Of a stretch of 64,000 nucleotides of DNA, positions 19,512-28,810 are shown one piece after another. The position numbers were made by a program, and so were the translations under genes. Source of the stretch: Nostoc sp. CMAA1605 (lineage in GTDB: Bacteria; Cyanobacteriota; Cyanobacteriia; Cyanobacteriales; Nostocaceae); contig NZ_PJIZ01000037.1 of the NCBI RefSeq assembly GCF_021596505.1, positions 1 through 64,000 on the forward strand, read 5' to 3'. Position 1 is the stretch's first letter. Each line of letters begins with the position of its first letter. The notes beneath the pieces were generated by a model, which made no database searches, was not told the origin of the DNA, and saw only the letters and a list, made by a program, of their open reading frames with translations.

Positions 19512-20936
19512 CTAATCGAATCGAGAATTTACATGATATTTGTGTCCTGCCATTGCAAGAGCAATAAAGCCCCAAAGTACCATCCCAGGCATCCCTAACA
19601 TTCCACTATTTCCTAACAACGTTGATAACATACCCACACTAATTGCTCTAGATGCAGCCATAAAAGTATCAAACCGATATTCCGAATATTGAAAAGATCC
19701 CGCAAACGCCATAAATATTGCGACTAAGTAAAATACACCGCCAAACCAACCTAATGTGAAAAACATATCTAAAATGCCACTATCAATCACAATCGGTTCT
19801 AAAATACCTTTTTTATTCACAATAAAAGTATTGCCGACACCGTTACCTAAACCATTAGTTAAAGCACTATTTAAACCATCTTCATATATTTTTTGTCTGA
19901 CCTTAGCACTGTCATCTTTATCTAACTGAGAAAAAGTTTCAAATCTAGTAGTAATAGGTTCGGAGAATTCTTTGATTTGTGTTAGTGGAACTATACACAG
20001 TGCCATGATCAAAATAGTTATGAACAGTCGCATTTGCAAATGAGCTTTTAAGGCAGTTAAAAAAGTAAGAAATGCTATTAACCAACCACCCCACAATGTA
20101 CGTACTGTTGTGAGTAAGAAAGCCAAATAACCAATTGCAGAAGCAGGAATACGGAGAAAATTTTTATTACTAAATAACAATACCAAACCTGCCATCATCA
20201 TAGCGGCATAGGGTGCAGGAGATGCCATCGTACTCCAAACCCTTAATTTTAAAGGCTCAGGATCACCCATACTAGTCAATTTTGTACTAGTTAACCAGAA
20301 TAAATCCCACTCAGGCGCAACTAAAAACTGTATCACCCCATAAATACCTGTGACTAATACACCCCAAAGAAAAGTCCTCTCGATAGTACGACGGTATGAG
20401 GGATAATCTCGCCAATTAATAAATAGATAAAAACCAAAAGTAATAGGTGTTAACCAATCTAAAAGACCCCGTGCCGCAGTAAAAGGTGATGTTTTAATCA
20501 CGCCAATCAGAAAGCCGTAAAACACACCTAAAAATGCCAAGACAAAAGGTAAACTGCCTTGGCGCAGTGACCTTGGCAGTTCTTTTAAAAAAGTATGTAA
20601 AGTTAATAACGTCACTAAATATTGTGACACCAACATAAAACGCGTTGCGTCCCAACCACTTCTATAATCGACCAAACGAGCCACGAAGGGAGTAACAAAC
20701 CAAATCCACCAAGTAAAACCTGTATAAAGTAAAGGGTATCGCAGATATAAAAAAATACCGACAGCAAAAGACATGATCACATAAGCCGTGCGAAGAATAC
20801 CCGCCGCACCAGCAAAAATACAGACTGCGGAAAACAAAATGAAAGATAATATAGCTGCCCAAGCTAACGGCGGTTGTTTGCCGAACACAAACTGTTTTCT
20901 CGGTGGACTATTAGGAAGTGTATGTATTTGAACCAC
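19512..20936 (-). CDS. O-antigen polymerase/ligase-like membrane protein (Wzy type)
   Basis: A 474 aa polytopic membrane protein with about 11-12 hydrophobic segments and the large hydrophilic loop in the C-terminal half (about residues 315-385), as in Wzy polymerases and WaaL ligases. It is the last gene of the minus-strand polysaccharide island, which is where Anabaena PCC 7120 has its polymerase-like gene at the end of the HEP island (alr2841, from memory). It probably polymerises or transfers the repeating unit of heterocyst envelope polysaccharide. The start codon appears to be an ATG/GTG at MVQIHTLPNS. Polymerase and ligase cannot be told apart by sequence alone. Confidence 0.8.
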   Translation of the reverse strand: MVQIHTLPNSPPRKQFVFGKQPPLAWAAILSFILFSAVCIFAGAAGILRTAYVIMSFAVGIFLYLRYPLLYTGFTWWIWFVTPFVARLVDYRSGWDATRFMLVSQYLVTLLTLHTFLKELPRSLRQGSLPFVLAFLGVFYGFLIGVIKTSPFTAARGLLDWLTPITFGFYLFINWRDYPSYRRTIERTFLWGVLVTGIYGVIQFLVAPEWDLFWLTSTKLTSMGDPEPLKLRVWSTMASPAPYAAMMMAGLVLLFSNKNFLRIPASAIGYLAFLLTTVRTLWGGWLIAFLTFLTALKAHLQMRLFITILIMALCIVPLTQIKEFSEPITTRFETFSQLDKDDSAKVRQKIYEDGLNSALTNGLGNGVGNTFIVNKKGILEPIVIDSGILDMFFTLGWFGGVFYLVAIFMAFAGSFQYSEYRFDTFMAASRAISVGMLSTLLGNSGMLGMPGMVLWGFIALAMAGHKYHVNSRFD

Positions 20937-20950
20937 TTAAAATCTCCGGT

Positions 20951-21060
20951 TAGTCATTAGTCATTAGTCAATAGTCAATAGTCAATAGTCATTAGTTCTT
21001 CTCCCCTGCTCCCTTTCCCAGTCCCCAGTCCCCATTCCCCATTCCCCATGCCCTATGCCC
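20951..21060. repeat. Short tandem repeats between HEP genes
   Basis: CATTAGT and CAATAGT units, then CCCCAGTCCCC and CCCTATGCCCTATG units, lie between the polymerase-like gene and the GT2 gene. They run into the 3' end of the latter, so that its last residues (WGMGHRA) are read from repeat DNA. Confidence 0.85.
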
Positions 21061-22010
21061 TATGCCCTATGCCCCATTCCCCATTCCCTTTTGAATTGCC
21101 ACGTTTGCCAACCTTGCCAGCGACCACGCCAGGAAGCTAGTAGTTTTTTTCCTGCTAACAGGCCTTCGCTGGGGAGAAAACGTAACCATTGAATTAAACC
21201 CATAGCGTCCCTTGTTCCGACTAATCCAGCCCAGAACAAAAACGCTAATCTTTGTGTGGGCGATAAATGTTCTAGTAATGCTAAGGTTTCGTTGTGTACG
21301 GCATTAACTACAGCAAGAGCATTGAATTGATTGCGCTGATCTTCGTCAAATCTTTGGGCGGGATAATGATTCACTCCGACTTGAGGATCATAAATGAGTT
21401 TCCAGCCGGCGCGCTTGAGGGCGAGACAAAAGGCTACTTCAAAGTGAACTTGCGCGCCTGTACCTAACATCCGTCGGTCAAAGTGCAATTGTTGAATGGC
21501 TTGGCGGCGAAAGCTCATGTTAACACCCTTGAGAACATCTACCTCACGGGGTGCGCCGATACCTTGATGGTGATTACCAATGATGCGTCCAAACCAATGG
21601 ACTTGTCCCACAACTGGACAAGCTCCATCTTCTAAATGTTTTCCGTGATATACCCAATCCCTGCCGCCGACTCCGCCCACGCGCTCATCTGACAGGAAAT
21701 GAGTTTCAATTTGTGCTAGCCAATTAGTATGCGGGGCGGCATCATCATCGGTAAAGGCGACAATGTCTCCTTGGGCAACATTTAAACCAGCATTCATCGC
21801 TGCCACTACACCAGGAATAGTGACTGTAGTGGCGCGTAATGGTAACAGCAGAGGGTCAAAAGTGGTGAGAAACTGCCAAGTTTCTTGGTCTGAATCACGG
21901 ACTACTAATACTACCTCATCGGCTGGACGTATTTGTTTATGTAAAGCATTTAAACAGCGTTCTAGGTCTTTGGTACGGCGGTAAGTAGGGATGATGACGG
22001 TGATTTTCAT
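21060..22010 (-). CDS. Glycosyltransferase family 2
   Basis: A 316 aa GT-A enzyme adding a sugar from a nucleotide donor. The N-terminal ITVIIPTYRR and the metal-binding triad in FTDDDAAPH are visible, with GVNMSFRRQAI and a C-terminal acceptor region; there are no TM helices. The start is the ATG at 22010. It shares one base with the TGA of the preceding GT4 gene (TGATG), a translational-coupling junction. The longer frame starts inside that gene at a non-ATG codon. The extreme C-terminus is encoded by short tandem repeats. Confidence 0.88.
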   Translation of the reverse strand: MKITVIIPTYRRTKDLERCLNALHKQIRPADEVVLVVRDSDQETWQFLTTFDPLLLPLRATTVTIPGVVAAMNAGLNVAQGDIVAFTDDDAAPHTNWLAQIETHFLSDERVGGVGGRDWVYHGKHLEDGACPVVGQVHWFGRIIGNHHQGIGAPREVDVLKGVNMSFRRQAIQQLHFDRRMLGTGAQVHFEVAFCLALKRAGWKLIYDPQVGVNHYPAQRFDEDQRNQFNALAVVNAVHNETLALLEHLSPTQRLAFLFWAGLVGTRDAMGLIQWLRFLPSEGLLAGKKLLASWRGRWQGWQTWQFKREWGMGHRA

Positions 22011-23137
22011 CACTGCTTTAACTCCTCGAATAAATCCACATAGCACTTAGCCATGTTTGTCCAACTGTGTTGAGTGGCGATCGCTCTGGCGGTTGTACCC
22101 ATTGTTTGTCTCAGCAGGCGATCGCTACTCAAAGTCAACATCGCTTTGGCTAAACCTTCAACATCGTCTGAGTCTGCCAAAACCATGCCAGATTCAGGTT
22201 TTACTAAATCGGCTGCACCTGTACTACTAGCGGTAATCACGGGCAACCCAGAAGCCATTGCCTCAATTACTACTAAACCAAATGGCTCATACCGAGAGGG
22301 AAACACGAAAAAATCAACAGCTTTCATCAAGTCGGGAATATCACGACGTAGTCCCAGAAAATGGACTCGCTCCTGCAATCCCAACGCTGTGGCTAACTCC
22401 AGATAGGGACTACCTTCCGTAATTCCAGCTACCGCCAGATGTAAATCAGGAACTTTGACTAAAGCTTTGAGAACTGTATCTAGATTTTTGCGAGCAAGTC
22501 TGATATCACCAGCAAACAACGCCAGAGGAACATCTATTGGTAGATTCCATTGCTGACGGTTAATCTTTCCTGGTGCAAATTCCTCTAAATCCACACCGTT
22601 GACAATGACTCGAATATTTTTTGGCAATACACCAATGGCTTGCAAATCCTGCGCCACCTTCTTAGAAACCGCCACCACAACCCGCGCCTGACGAAAAGCT
22701 CGTTTTTCCCAATGTGCATTTAAAGCTGTATATAACCACTGGTAAAAGTTATAAAAAATTCGGCGTGACTTGTGTGCAGCCTTTCCAGACGAGAATTTCA
22801 ACCAGGAACTATGGACAAAATGTGCTGCATTGACATCACCACGTTCATGAGTAATTGCACCATTGATTTTAACTACATCAATCTCATGGCGATGTTGACG
22901 CAACCAGTTTGTACTGACAAAAGCAAAGATAAAATTACGCAATAATTCCGTCGGCCATCCTTCCACCGGAATAGCCACCCAATTAACTTGGGGATGTTGT
23001 TGTAATTCAGCCGCTACTTGACTAGCTAATAAAGTAACGTGATGACCACGACGAATAGCTTCTAAAGCCACTTCATAGTTTACTCGTCCTTGACCATCAC
23101 CTTTAATAACATTATGTGTAACAATACATACTTTCAC
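22010..23137 (-). CDS. Glycosyltransferase family 4
   Basis: A 375 aa GT-B enzyme. The N-terminal domain begins with KVCIVTHNVIKGDGQGRVNYE. The C-terminal donor-binding domain has VIVNGVDLEEF, LFAGDIRLARKN, and the E-x7-E motif in YEPFGLVVIEAMASG followed by SSTGAADLV. It probably adds one sugar of the HEP repeat unit in the cytoplasm. Its TGA overlaps the ATG of the next GT2 gene, so the two are co-translated. Upstream of its start is a long stretch of short repeats. Confidence 0.9.
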   Translation of the reverse strand: MKVCIVTHNVIKGDGQGRVNYEVALEAIRRGHHVTLLASQVAAELQQHPQVNWVAIPVEGWPTELLRNFIFAFVSTNWLRQHRHEIDVVKINGAITHERGDVNAAHFVHSSWLKFSSGKAAHKSRRIFYNFYQWLYTALNAHWEKRAFRQARVVVAVSKKVAQDLQAIGVLPKNIRVIVNGVDLEEFAPGKINRQQWNLPIDVPLALFAGDIRLARKNLDTVLKALVKVPDLHLAVAGITEGSPYLELATALGLQERVHFLGLRRDIPDLMKAVDFFVFPSRYEPFGLVVIEAMASGLPVITASSTGAADLVKPESGMVLADSDDVEGLAKAMLTLSSDRLLRQTMGTTARAIATQHSWTNMAKCYVDLFEELKQ

Positions 23138-23171
23138 AATTAATTACCCTGTGAAATATAGGATTAATAGG

Positions 23172-23406
23172 GGATGGGGACTGGGGATTGGGGACACTTC
23201 GACAAGCTCAGTGCTTCGCTGGGGACTGGGGATTGGGGACACTTCGACAAGCTCAGTGCTTCGCTGGGGACTGGGGATTGGGGATTGGGGACTGGGGAGA
23301 CAAGGTAGACAAGGGAGAATTTATTTTCTAACTCACAACTCAGCACTCACAACTCAGCACTCAGCACTCAGCACTCAGCACTCAGCACTCAGCACTCAGC
23401 ACTCCC
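23172..23406. repeat. Composite short-repeat block with 45-bp tandem units
   Basis: At 23172-23300, GGGGACTGGGGATT units alternate with two tandem copies of the CACTTCGACAAGCTCAGTGC element (starting at 23195 and 23240, period 45). At 23333-23406 follow about nine CAGCACT units. The block sits in the middle of the HEP island between two glycosyltransferase genes. Confidence 0.88.
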
Positions 23407-23410
23407 CACT

Positions 23411-24289
23411 CTAAACCCCAAACGGTTGCCATAATCTTTGAACATGAGAACGACGAATAATTTCTGGCCAGGCTTGTAGTGAGCCTCGTTTCCATAGATA
23501 TGCGGTCATGTGTACGACATATACAAAACAGAAAACCGCTAGCTTTAAGGCATTAGGGAATAAATTTTTATAACGTTTTATACCAACATATAATCTGGCA
23601 GCTTCTATAGAAATTTCGTAGTTAGTTAACTTACCAATGTCAGATACCATCAAAGAGCTTTTACCATTTGCTCCGGCATGAAATACTTGTAATTCTGGAC
23701 AATGGAGAATTTTGTAGCCTCTTTTTAAGGCTCTTAAACAAAGTTCTGCATCTTCATAACCAAAAAATATATTTTCGTCCCACTGTTCTTGTTCAAGAAA
23801 CTGACGAGGGAAAATAGACGCATGAATTGCTACAGTTTCGGGAATATCGCTAGCACAGAAATATCCTCGAAAAGACAACTTGCCAGAAACCATCTGACCG
23901 CCATCGGAACAGCGACTGACACCGGAAAGAATAGTGTTATTTTGCTGTTCTGATGACATTTGCTGATATCGCGCGATCGCACCAGCTAGAAAGTCGGAAT
24001 CAACATAAATATCATCATCAATAAATGCCACAAAGTCAGTTTCAGACACAGAAATGGCATTTACTGCATTGTTACGATTAGCACAAACACCAATCCGAGG
24101 CCCAGTAATATAAATCGTTTGGGGATATTGTTGAACAATCCGATAATTTTGTTGCTGTACTTCTATATCCGGTGAATCATCAGACACCACAACAGAGTGC
24201 GGTTTGACATCAGAATTCCACAGCGATCGCAAACAATTTTCCAAATCCTGCGGACGATTTCTAGTTGTGATGCAAGCAGATATTCGCAT
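23411..24289 (-). CDS. Glycosyltransferase family 2
   Basis: A 292 aa GT-A enzyme: ISACITTRNRP at the N-terminus, VVSDDSPD, a metal-binding FIDDDIYVDSDF, and GYEDAELCLRALKRG with the catalytic-base region of family 2. The C-terminus has a hydrophobic stretch (LAVFCFVYVVHMTAYLW) that may tie the enzyme to the membrane. It lies in the HEP island with repeat-rich gaps on both sides. Confidence 0.87.
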   Translation of the reverse strand: MRISACITTRNRPQDLENCLRSLWNSDVKPHSVVVSDDSPDIEVQQQNYRIVQQYPQTIYITGPRIGVCANRNNAVNAISVSETDFVAFIDDDIYVDSDFLAGAIARYQQMSSEQQNNTILSGVSRCSDGGQMVSGKLSFRGYFCASDIPETVAIHASIFPRQFLEQEQWDENIFFGYEDAELCLRALKRGYKILHCPELQVFHAGANGKSSLMVSDIGKLTNYEISIEAARLYVGIKRYKNLFPNALKLAVFCFVYVVHMTAYLWKRGSLQAWPEIIRRSHVQRLWQPFGV

Positions 24290-24309
24290 TTTAATTACCT
24301 ACTAGGGGA

Positions 24310-24393
24310 TTGGGGACTAATGACTATTGACTAATGACTAATGACTGTTGACTGTTGACTATTAACTATTGACTGTTGACTATTGACTAATGA
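24310..24393. repeat. TAATGACT/TGTTGACT tandem repeats
   Basis: Seven-base units TGACTAA, TGACTGT and TGACTAT fill the gap between two GT2 genes of the HEP island. Confidence 0.8.
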
Positions 24394-25368
24394 CTAAAAT
24401 TTAGATGCGATCGCAGGGGGTGTAAAACTCAGCATTAGTCCGGCTAGGGTTCTGAGTTTTAGACTCTCTTTGAGGGAACGCCAAAAGTAAGGGCGAGCAG
24501 CTTCTAGCTGTTGATTACGTATTAAACCTATGCCTAACGTGGTGCTGACATGGGCCCATTGCTGTTGAAAATAGGGTTGAAATTCTTTTAGTCTTTCATC
24601 TGCCATAAATTGCTCATAGCAGAACATATCGGCTTGTGCTTTGCGGATTTTGGCTTGGGGGTTGCGTTTACCACTCAGCATTGTGTCTGTTTGTTCATGG
24701 ACACGATAACGCGTCAGTTTTTCTGGATAAAAATAAGCTCCTAATCCAGAACGACAACAAAGATAGTTCAAATATATATCCCATGAACCCCCAACTTCAG
24801 CCGGAATGGCATCCCAATCAATCACATCCCGACGAATCACCGCAGCTGTGGCTGAAGAGACGGATCTATCTATTAAAGCGAGACGATAAAAGGGTTGATA
24901 TATGCCTTTAGCCAGATGCGATCGCTTATAAAACTGGGAACATTCTTGAGTCATCCCATCATCTATATTGCCTTGTGCATCAATGACGTAATGATCACAA
25001 AAAGCTAAAGCCAAATTTGGGTTAGCCTCCAATGGTGGGACAAGCTTTTCTAAAAAGTCTGCTTCCCACATATCATCATCTAACAAACTAGCGATATATT
25101 TTCCCCGCGCCATTTTGAAAGCTTTGATGGTGTTTCCAAACATCCCCAAGTTTGTTGTATTGCGAGAAAAACGAATCCGAGGATCGTTAAAAGACTCGAC
25201 AATAGCTTGGGGATTTTCAGGACTACAGTTATCAGAAACAATAATTTCAATATGGCGATAGGTTTGTCTGACAGCACTTGTTAAGGCTGCTTTTAAGTAA
25301 TCTGGACGATTATAAGTAGGTGTGATGACGCTCACCAAGGGAGTTGGGGAGTTAGTATCTATAGCCAT
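24394..25368 (-). CDS. Glycosyltransferase family 2
   Basis: A 324 aa GT-A enzyme with VSVITPTYNRPDYL, IEIIVSDNCS and the metal-binding SLLDDDMWEADF. The acceptor half contains GGSWDIYLNYLCCRSG and a helical C-terminus. The ATG is clear. It is one of five GT2 genes in a row on this strand and would contribute one linkage of the heterocyst polysaccharide; sugar specificity cannot be read from sequence. Confidence 0.88.
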   Translation of the reverse strand: MAIDTNSPTPLVSVITPTYNRPDYLKAALTSAVRQTYRHIEIIVSDNCSPENPQAIVESFNDPRIRFSRNTTNLGMFGNTIKAFKMARGKYIASLLDDDMWEADFLEKLVPPLEANPNLALAFCDHYVIDAQGNIDDGMTQECSQFYKRSHLAKGIYQPFYRLALIDRSVSSATAAVIRRDVIDWDAIPAEVGGSWDIYLNYLCCRSGLGAYFYPEKLTRYRVHEQTDTMLSGKRNPQAKIRKAQADMFCYEQFMADERLKEFQPYFQQQWAHVSTTLGIGLIRNQQLEAARPYFWRSLKESLKLRTLAGLMLSFTPPAIASKF

Positions 25369-25442
25369 AATTTTGAATAATTATTTTTGCCGGATTGCGT
25401 TTTTACAAGCAAATAATAACGATGCCACGAATTAGTTGTAAT

Positions 25443-26513
25443 TTATGATGACTTCCAGCCTTGTACTGCTATGGGATGAATTTTGGCAAGAATCCGTGAT
25501 ATTTTTGACGGGACAAGAGCTAAAGTTGATAATAGTAATAATGTCCCATACCAAAGAATAACTTTACTTGCTGATATGATGATTTTCCCTTGAGGAGCGA
25601 ACTGAAGAGCTAATTTAATTTGTGCTATCGCTCTACCTATATCACCTCTTGTGAACAAGCCTTGTGCTGTTTCTAGAGCGAAGTAAGCACAATTGATTTT
25701 TGCTTGTTGGATAACTCTTGCAGGTACAGTGTTAGGTAAATAGTCTGCAAAAATTTCTATAGCTTTGTACAAATTCTGGATGTAATGACCATTGATGACA
25801 TTTCGTCTAGTCTGAGAATAGGAACGCACTCGATAAAGTGCCAAGGCTTCAATTTCATACCAAATGGGGTAATTAGCTGCAATTCTTACCCACATTTCCC
25901 AGTCTTCACCACATTTTAAGCGATGATTAAAGCCTCCCAAATTTTCGTAGACTGCGCGACGTACCACTATTGAAGGTGTTTGAATACAACAAACACCAGC
26001 AATCTGATTTAACCAATGACTGGGTAAAATACCACTCTGTTTCTGTTCTAAATCAGACAAATTTTGCCAATGATTATATTCATCAATAAAAACATTACGA
26101 CAAAAAGCCGCGCCAATTTCTGGATGCTGCTGAAAGGCTGGAGCCATCTTTTGATAGAATCCATCGCGTACTAAATCATCGCCATGTAGCTGATGAATTA
26201 ATTCACCCCGTGCCAGTTCTAAGCAGGTTTGAAAATTTTTGGTAATACCGACATTCTGTGGTTGGCGATAAAACTCAACACGACCTTTTCCTATTTCTGC
26301 TACTACAGCCTCTGGATCATCTTCTAGGGAATGATCATCCACAACCATAATTTGCATAATATCGGGGCCGGGATCTTGCGCTAATACGCTAGCTAAAGTT
26401 TCACGCAGATATTCTGCACAATTGTAAGTAGGAATCATCACTGACCACAGTGGACGTTTAACTCCCTGTGGAACTGGTGAAATGATAGGAATATCATTAT
26501 TGTATGGACTCAT
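25443..26513 (-). CDS. Glycosyltransferase family 2 (tandem paralogue A)
   Basis: A 356 aa GT-A enzyme with a short lead (about 20 residues) and then PLWSVMIPTYNCAEYLRETL, a VVDDHS donor loop, QLHGDDLVRDGFY and CGEDWEMWVRIAANYPIW. It is a close paralogue of the gene directly upstream. The first 50 or so residues of the catalytic domain are nearly identical in both protein and DNA, while the C-terminal halves differ more. It is probably a product of tandem duplication, with either purifying selection or gene conversion at the 5' end. Confidence 0.88.
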   Translation of the reverse strand: MSPYNNDIPIISPVPQGVKRPLWSVMIPTYNCAEYLRETLASVLAQDPGPDIMQIMVVDDHSLEDDPEAVVAEIGKGRVEFYRQPQNVGITKNFQTCLELARGELIHQLHGDDLVRDGFYQKMAPAFQQHPEIGAAFCRNVFIDEYNHWQNLSDLEQKQSGILPSHWLNQIAGVCCIQTPSIVVRRAVYENLGGFNHRLKCGEDWEMWVRIAANYPIWYEIEALALYRVRSYSQTRRNVINGHYIQNLYKAIEIFADYLPNTVPARVIQQAKINCAYFALETAQGLFTRGDIGRAIAQIKLALQFAPQGKIIISASKVILWYGTLLLLSTLALVPSKISRILAKIHPIAVQGWKSS

Positions 26514-26546
26514 TTTTTCAGAATAAAAAGTTGGATATGAGTTTTT

Positions 26547-27611
26547 TTAAGATGATTTCAGGTAGTTGAGGGCTGCGGAATTAGCTGTTGTTTGATATTT
26601 TGAATTCCTTGATATTTTGCGTAATAGCGATCGCATTCCCTCCCAAGCCATGATTCTCATAGCAGATTTAATCACTTTGAAGGAAGCACGATACTGAAGT
26701 GCTATTTGCAATTGAGCGATCGCTTGCGGTATCTTGTCTTGAGCAAACAATGCTAAAGCCGCTTCTAAAGATAAGAAAGCACAGTTTTGCTTGGCTTTTT
26801 TATGAACTTTGCCATTGATAATAGAGGGTAAATAAGATTGAAAAATAATCTCTACAGTATCAAAGGTTTCTTGAATGAAAGTTTTACTTTTAGCGTTGAG
26901 TTGGGTAACAGACAAAAAGTGTCTACGCCATAACGTTAAAGGTTCCACCTCAAACCACATGGGGTAATTGGCGAACACTCTCACCCACATTTCCCAGTCG
27001 CCACTCAAACCACAGCGTCGGTCATATCCTCCTAGTTGTTCATACACTTCACGGCGTACTACTGCAACTGATGGGACGGAAATACAACATAGTTCGGCAA
27101 TGCGCTCTATCCAACGGCTAGGAAGAATCCCACTTTCTGGTAACTCTAAACAAGAAAGTCCTTGCCAATTGCTATGCTCATCAATATATACACTGCGACA
27201 AAAGGCAGCACCAAGTTGCGGATTTTCTTGGAAAGCTTGCGCCATTCTTGAATAAAAACCATCGCGCACACAGTCATCACTATGCAGAAGATGAATCAAG
27301 TGACCGCGTGCTAATTCTAAACAAGTATGAGAGTTATTAACCGCACCGACATTGGTAGGTTGACGATAGAATTCCACACGACCTTGACCTAGTTCCGCAA
27401 CTACGGCTGCGGGATCATCTTGTGTGGAACAATTATCAATCACTGCAATTTGCATGATATCGGGGCCAGGATCTTGCGCTAACACACTAGCTAAAGTTTC
27501 ACGCAGATATTCTGCACAATTGTAAGTAGGAATCATCACTGACCACAGTGGACGTGTAACTCCTGCTGGAACTGGTGCGATCGTCGGACAATGAGGATGT
27601 GGTAAATTCAT
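26547..27611 (-). CDS. Glycosyltransferase family 2 (tandem paralogue B)
   Basis: A 354 aa GT-A enzyme: TRPLWSVMIPTYNCAEYL, then AVIDNCSTQDD, LLHSDDCVRDGFYSRM and SGDWEMWVRVFANYPMWF. It is paired with the downstream paralogue, from which it is separated by 33 bases. The start is set at ATG 27611 (MNLPHPHCPT); the longer frame opens with TTG six codons earlier. The metal-binding motif is HSDD here against HGDD in paralogue A, and the donor loop differs (DNCST against DDHSL), so the two may use different sugars. Confidence 0.87.
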   Translation of the reverse strand: MNLPHPHCPTIAPVPAGVTRPLWSVMIPTYNCAEYLRETLASVLAQDPGPDIMQIAVIDNCSTQDDPAAVVAELGQGRVEFYRQPTNVGAVNNSHTCLELARGHLIHLLHSDDCVRDGFYSRMAQAFQENPQLGAAFCRSVYIDEHSNWQGLSCLELPESGILPSRWIERIAELCCISVPSVAVVRREVYEQLGGYDRRCGLSGDWEMWVRVFANYPMWFEVEPLTLWRRHFLSVTQLNAKSKTFIQETFDTVEIIFQSYLPSIINGKVHKKAKQNCAFLSLEAALALFAQDKIPQAIAQLQIALQYRASFKVIKSAMRIMAWEGMRSLLRKISRNSKYQTTANSAALNYLKSS

Positions 27612-27641
27612 AACCTTAATAATTGCCAATTACATTTACTA

Positions 27642-28610
27642 CTAAATTGTTGTACTTTCCGTATTAACAGCAGGACGAGCCAAAAATTTTCCACTCTTGG
27701 ACAAAAACCGAGCTAGATAATACACACGTTCTTGCCAGGAGTAGAAAGACCAACCCAAAATTAAACGGGAAATAGCCCAAACTTCACGACTATTCCATTT
27801 ACCTTGCTGGTAATACTTAGTGCGGCGATACTGAAGATTACGGGATAGGTCAACTCTGGTAGGATAATTAATCCGTTCCAAAAATTCGTTAATGTAGCGG
27901 TTGGTTTGTTCAATTCCTGCTTGTGCTTTTGCTTCCTGTTCTTTGGTGGCTACCCCTTGACCGATGTGATTGTTCGCGCCATGAATGCGGTAACTACCTA
28001 AATTTTCGTGTAGTGTTTTAATCTTACCTAAAAAAGCAGTGCAGTAAATTATGCAACCATCAGCCCAAATCCGCCATTTAATCGGGTCAATAGGGAACAC
28101 TTTTGCTAATGCTTCCCGCCGATAGGAAAGTCCAGAAGTCGGAGGAAAACACCAAGCATTACCAGTATTTAAGACTACTTTAGCTAAATCCTCACTCAAC
28201 TTTGGCCCCTGAGTAGAAGCATTATTCACGTACTTGTCATCAGCATCAATAATATCCAAGTGGTGCATGACACCTACTACATCTGATGTGTTGAATATCT
28301 CAACAATGCGCTGCACTTTTTCAGGTTTCCAAATATCATCAGCATCTAAAAAGGCGATGATATCACCACTAGCGGCTTGAAATCCTGCGTTAAAAGCACC
28401 ACCTTGTCCTTGATTGGGTTGGAAAATAGTTTTGATTTGATTTGGTGCTTTTGCTTGCAGTTTGGTGATCACATCGCGACTATCATCTTTAGAACCGTCA
28501 TCGACAATAATGATTTCGATGTTGGAATAGGTTTGAGCTAAAACAGAATCAACTGTTTTGGGAAGATAACGAGCGTAGTTATAGTTAGAAATAATGACGG
28601 AAACTTTCAT
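27642..28610 (-). CDS. Glycosyltransferase family 2
   Basis: A 322 aa GT-A enzyme with VSVIISNYNYARYLPKT, IEIIIVDDGSKDDS, GGAFNAGFQAASGDIIAFLDADD and a mixed acceptor region. It resembles EpsE/WcaA-type transferases acting on polyprenyl-linked intermediates. The ATG is clear. It is the first gene downstream of hepA, separated by about 200 bases that contain GGGAATA repeats and a MITE-like element. Confidence 0.88.
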   Translation of the reverse strand: MKVSVIISNYNYARYLPKTVDSVLAQTYSNIEIIIVDDGSKDDSRDVITKLQAKAPNQIKTIFQPNQGQGGAFNAGFQAASGDIIAFLDADDIWKPEKVQRIVEIFNTSDVVGVMHHLDIIDADDKYVNNASTQGPKLSEDLAKVVLNTGNAWCFPPTSGLSYRREALAKVFPIDPIKWRIWADGCIIYCTAFLGKIKTLHENLGSYRIHGANNHIGQGVATKEQEAKAQAGIEQTNRYINEFLERINYPTRVDLSRNLQYRRTKYYQQGKWNSREVWAISRLILGWSFYSWQERVYYLARFLSKSGKFLARPAVNTESTTI

Positions 28611-28698
28611 AGTAATATTTATGATCGGGAATAGGGAATGGGGAATGGGGAATAGGGAATAGGGAATAGGGAATGGGGAATGGGGTGAAATTTCTTGT

Positions 28699-28794
28699 AT
28701 ACCAATTCACCAAAATTCTGAAATAAATCCAAATCTAGAAACCCGTGTAGGATAGAGATTTATTAATTTTGAATTTTGAATTTTGAATTGGTAT
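28699..28794. mobile_element. MITE-like element, ATACCAATTC/GAATTGGTAT family, copy 1
   Basis: A 96-base segment bounded by the perfect 10-base inverted repeat ATACCAATTC and GAATTGGTAT. It has an internal AATCCAAATCTAGAAACCC-type segment and an A/T-rich GAATTTT repeat at the right. A second copy at 41599 shares this layout. Confidence 0.65.
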
Positions 28795-28810
28795 TACACC
28801 CCTGTATATT

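Noticed and set aside
23151-23414. Repeat-encoded open frames on both strands
   Set aside because: Same cause: GGGGACT/CAGCACT tandem repeats. No start signals or family resemblance.
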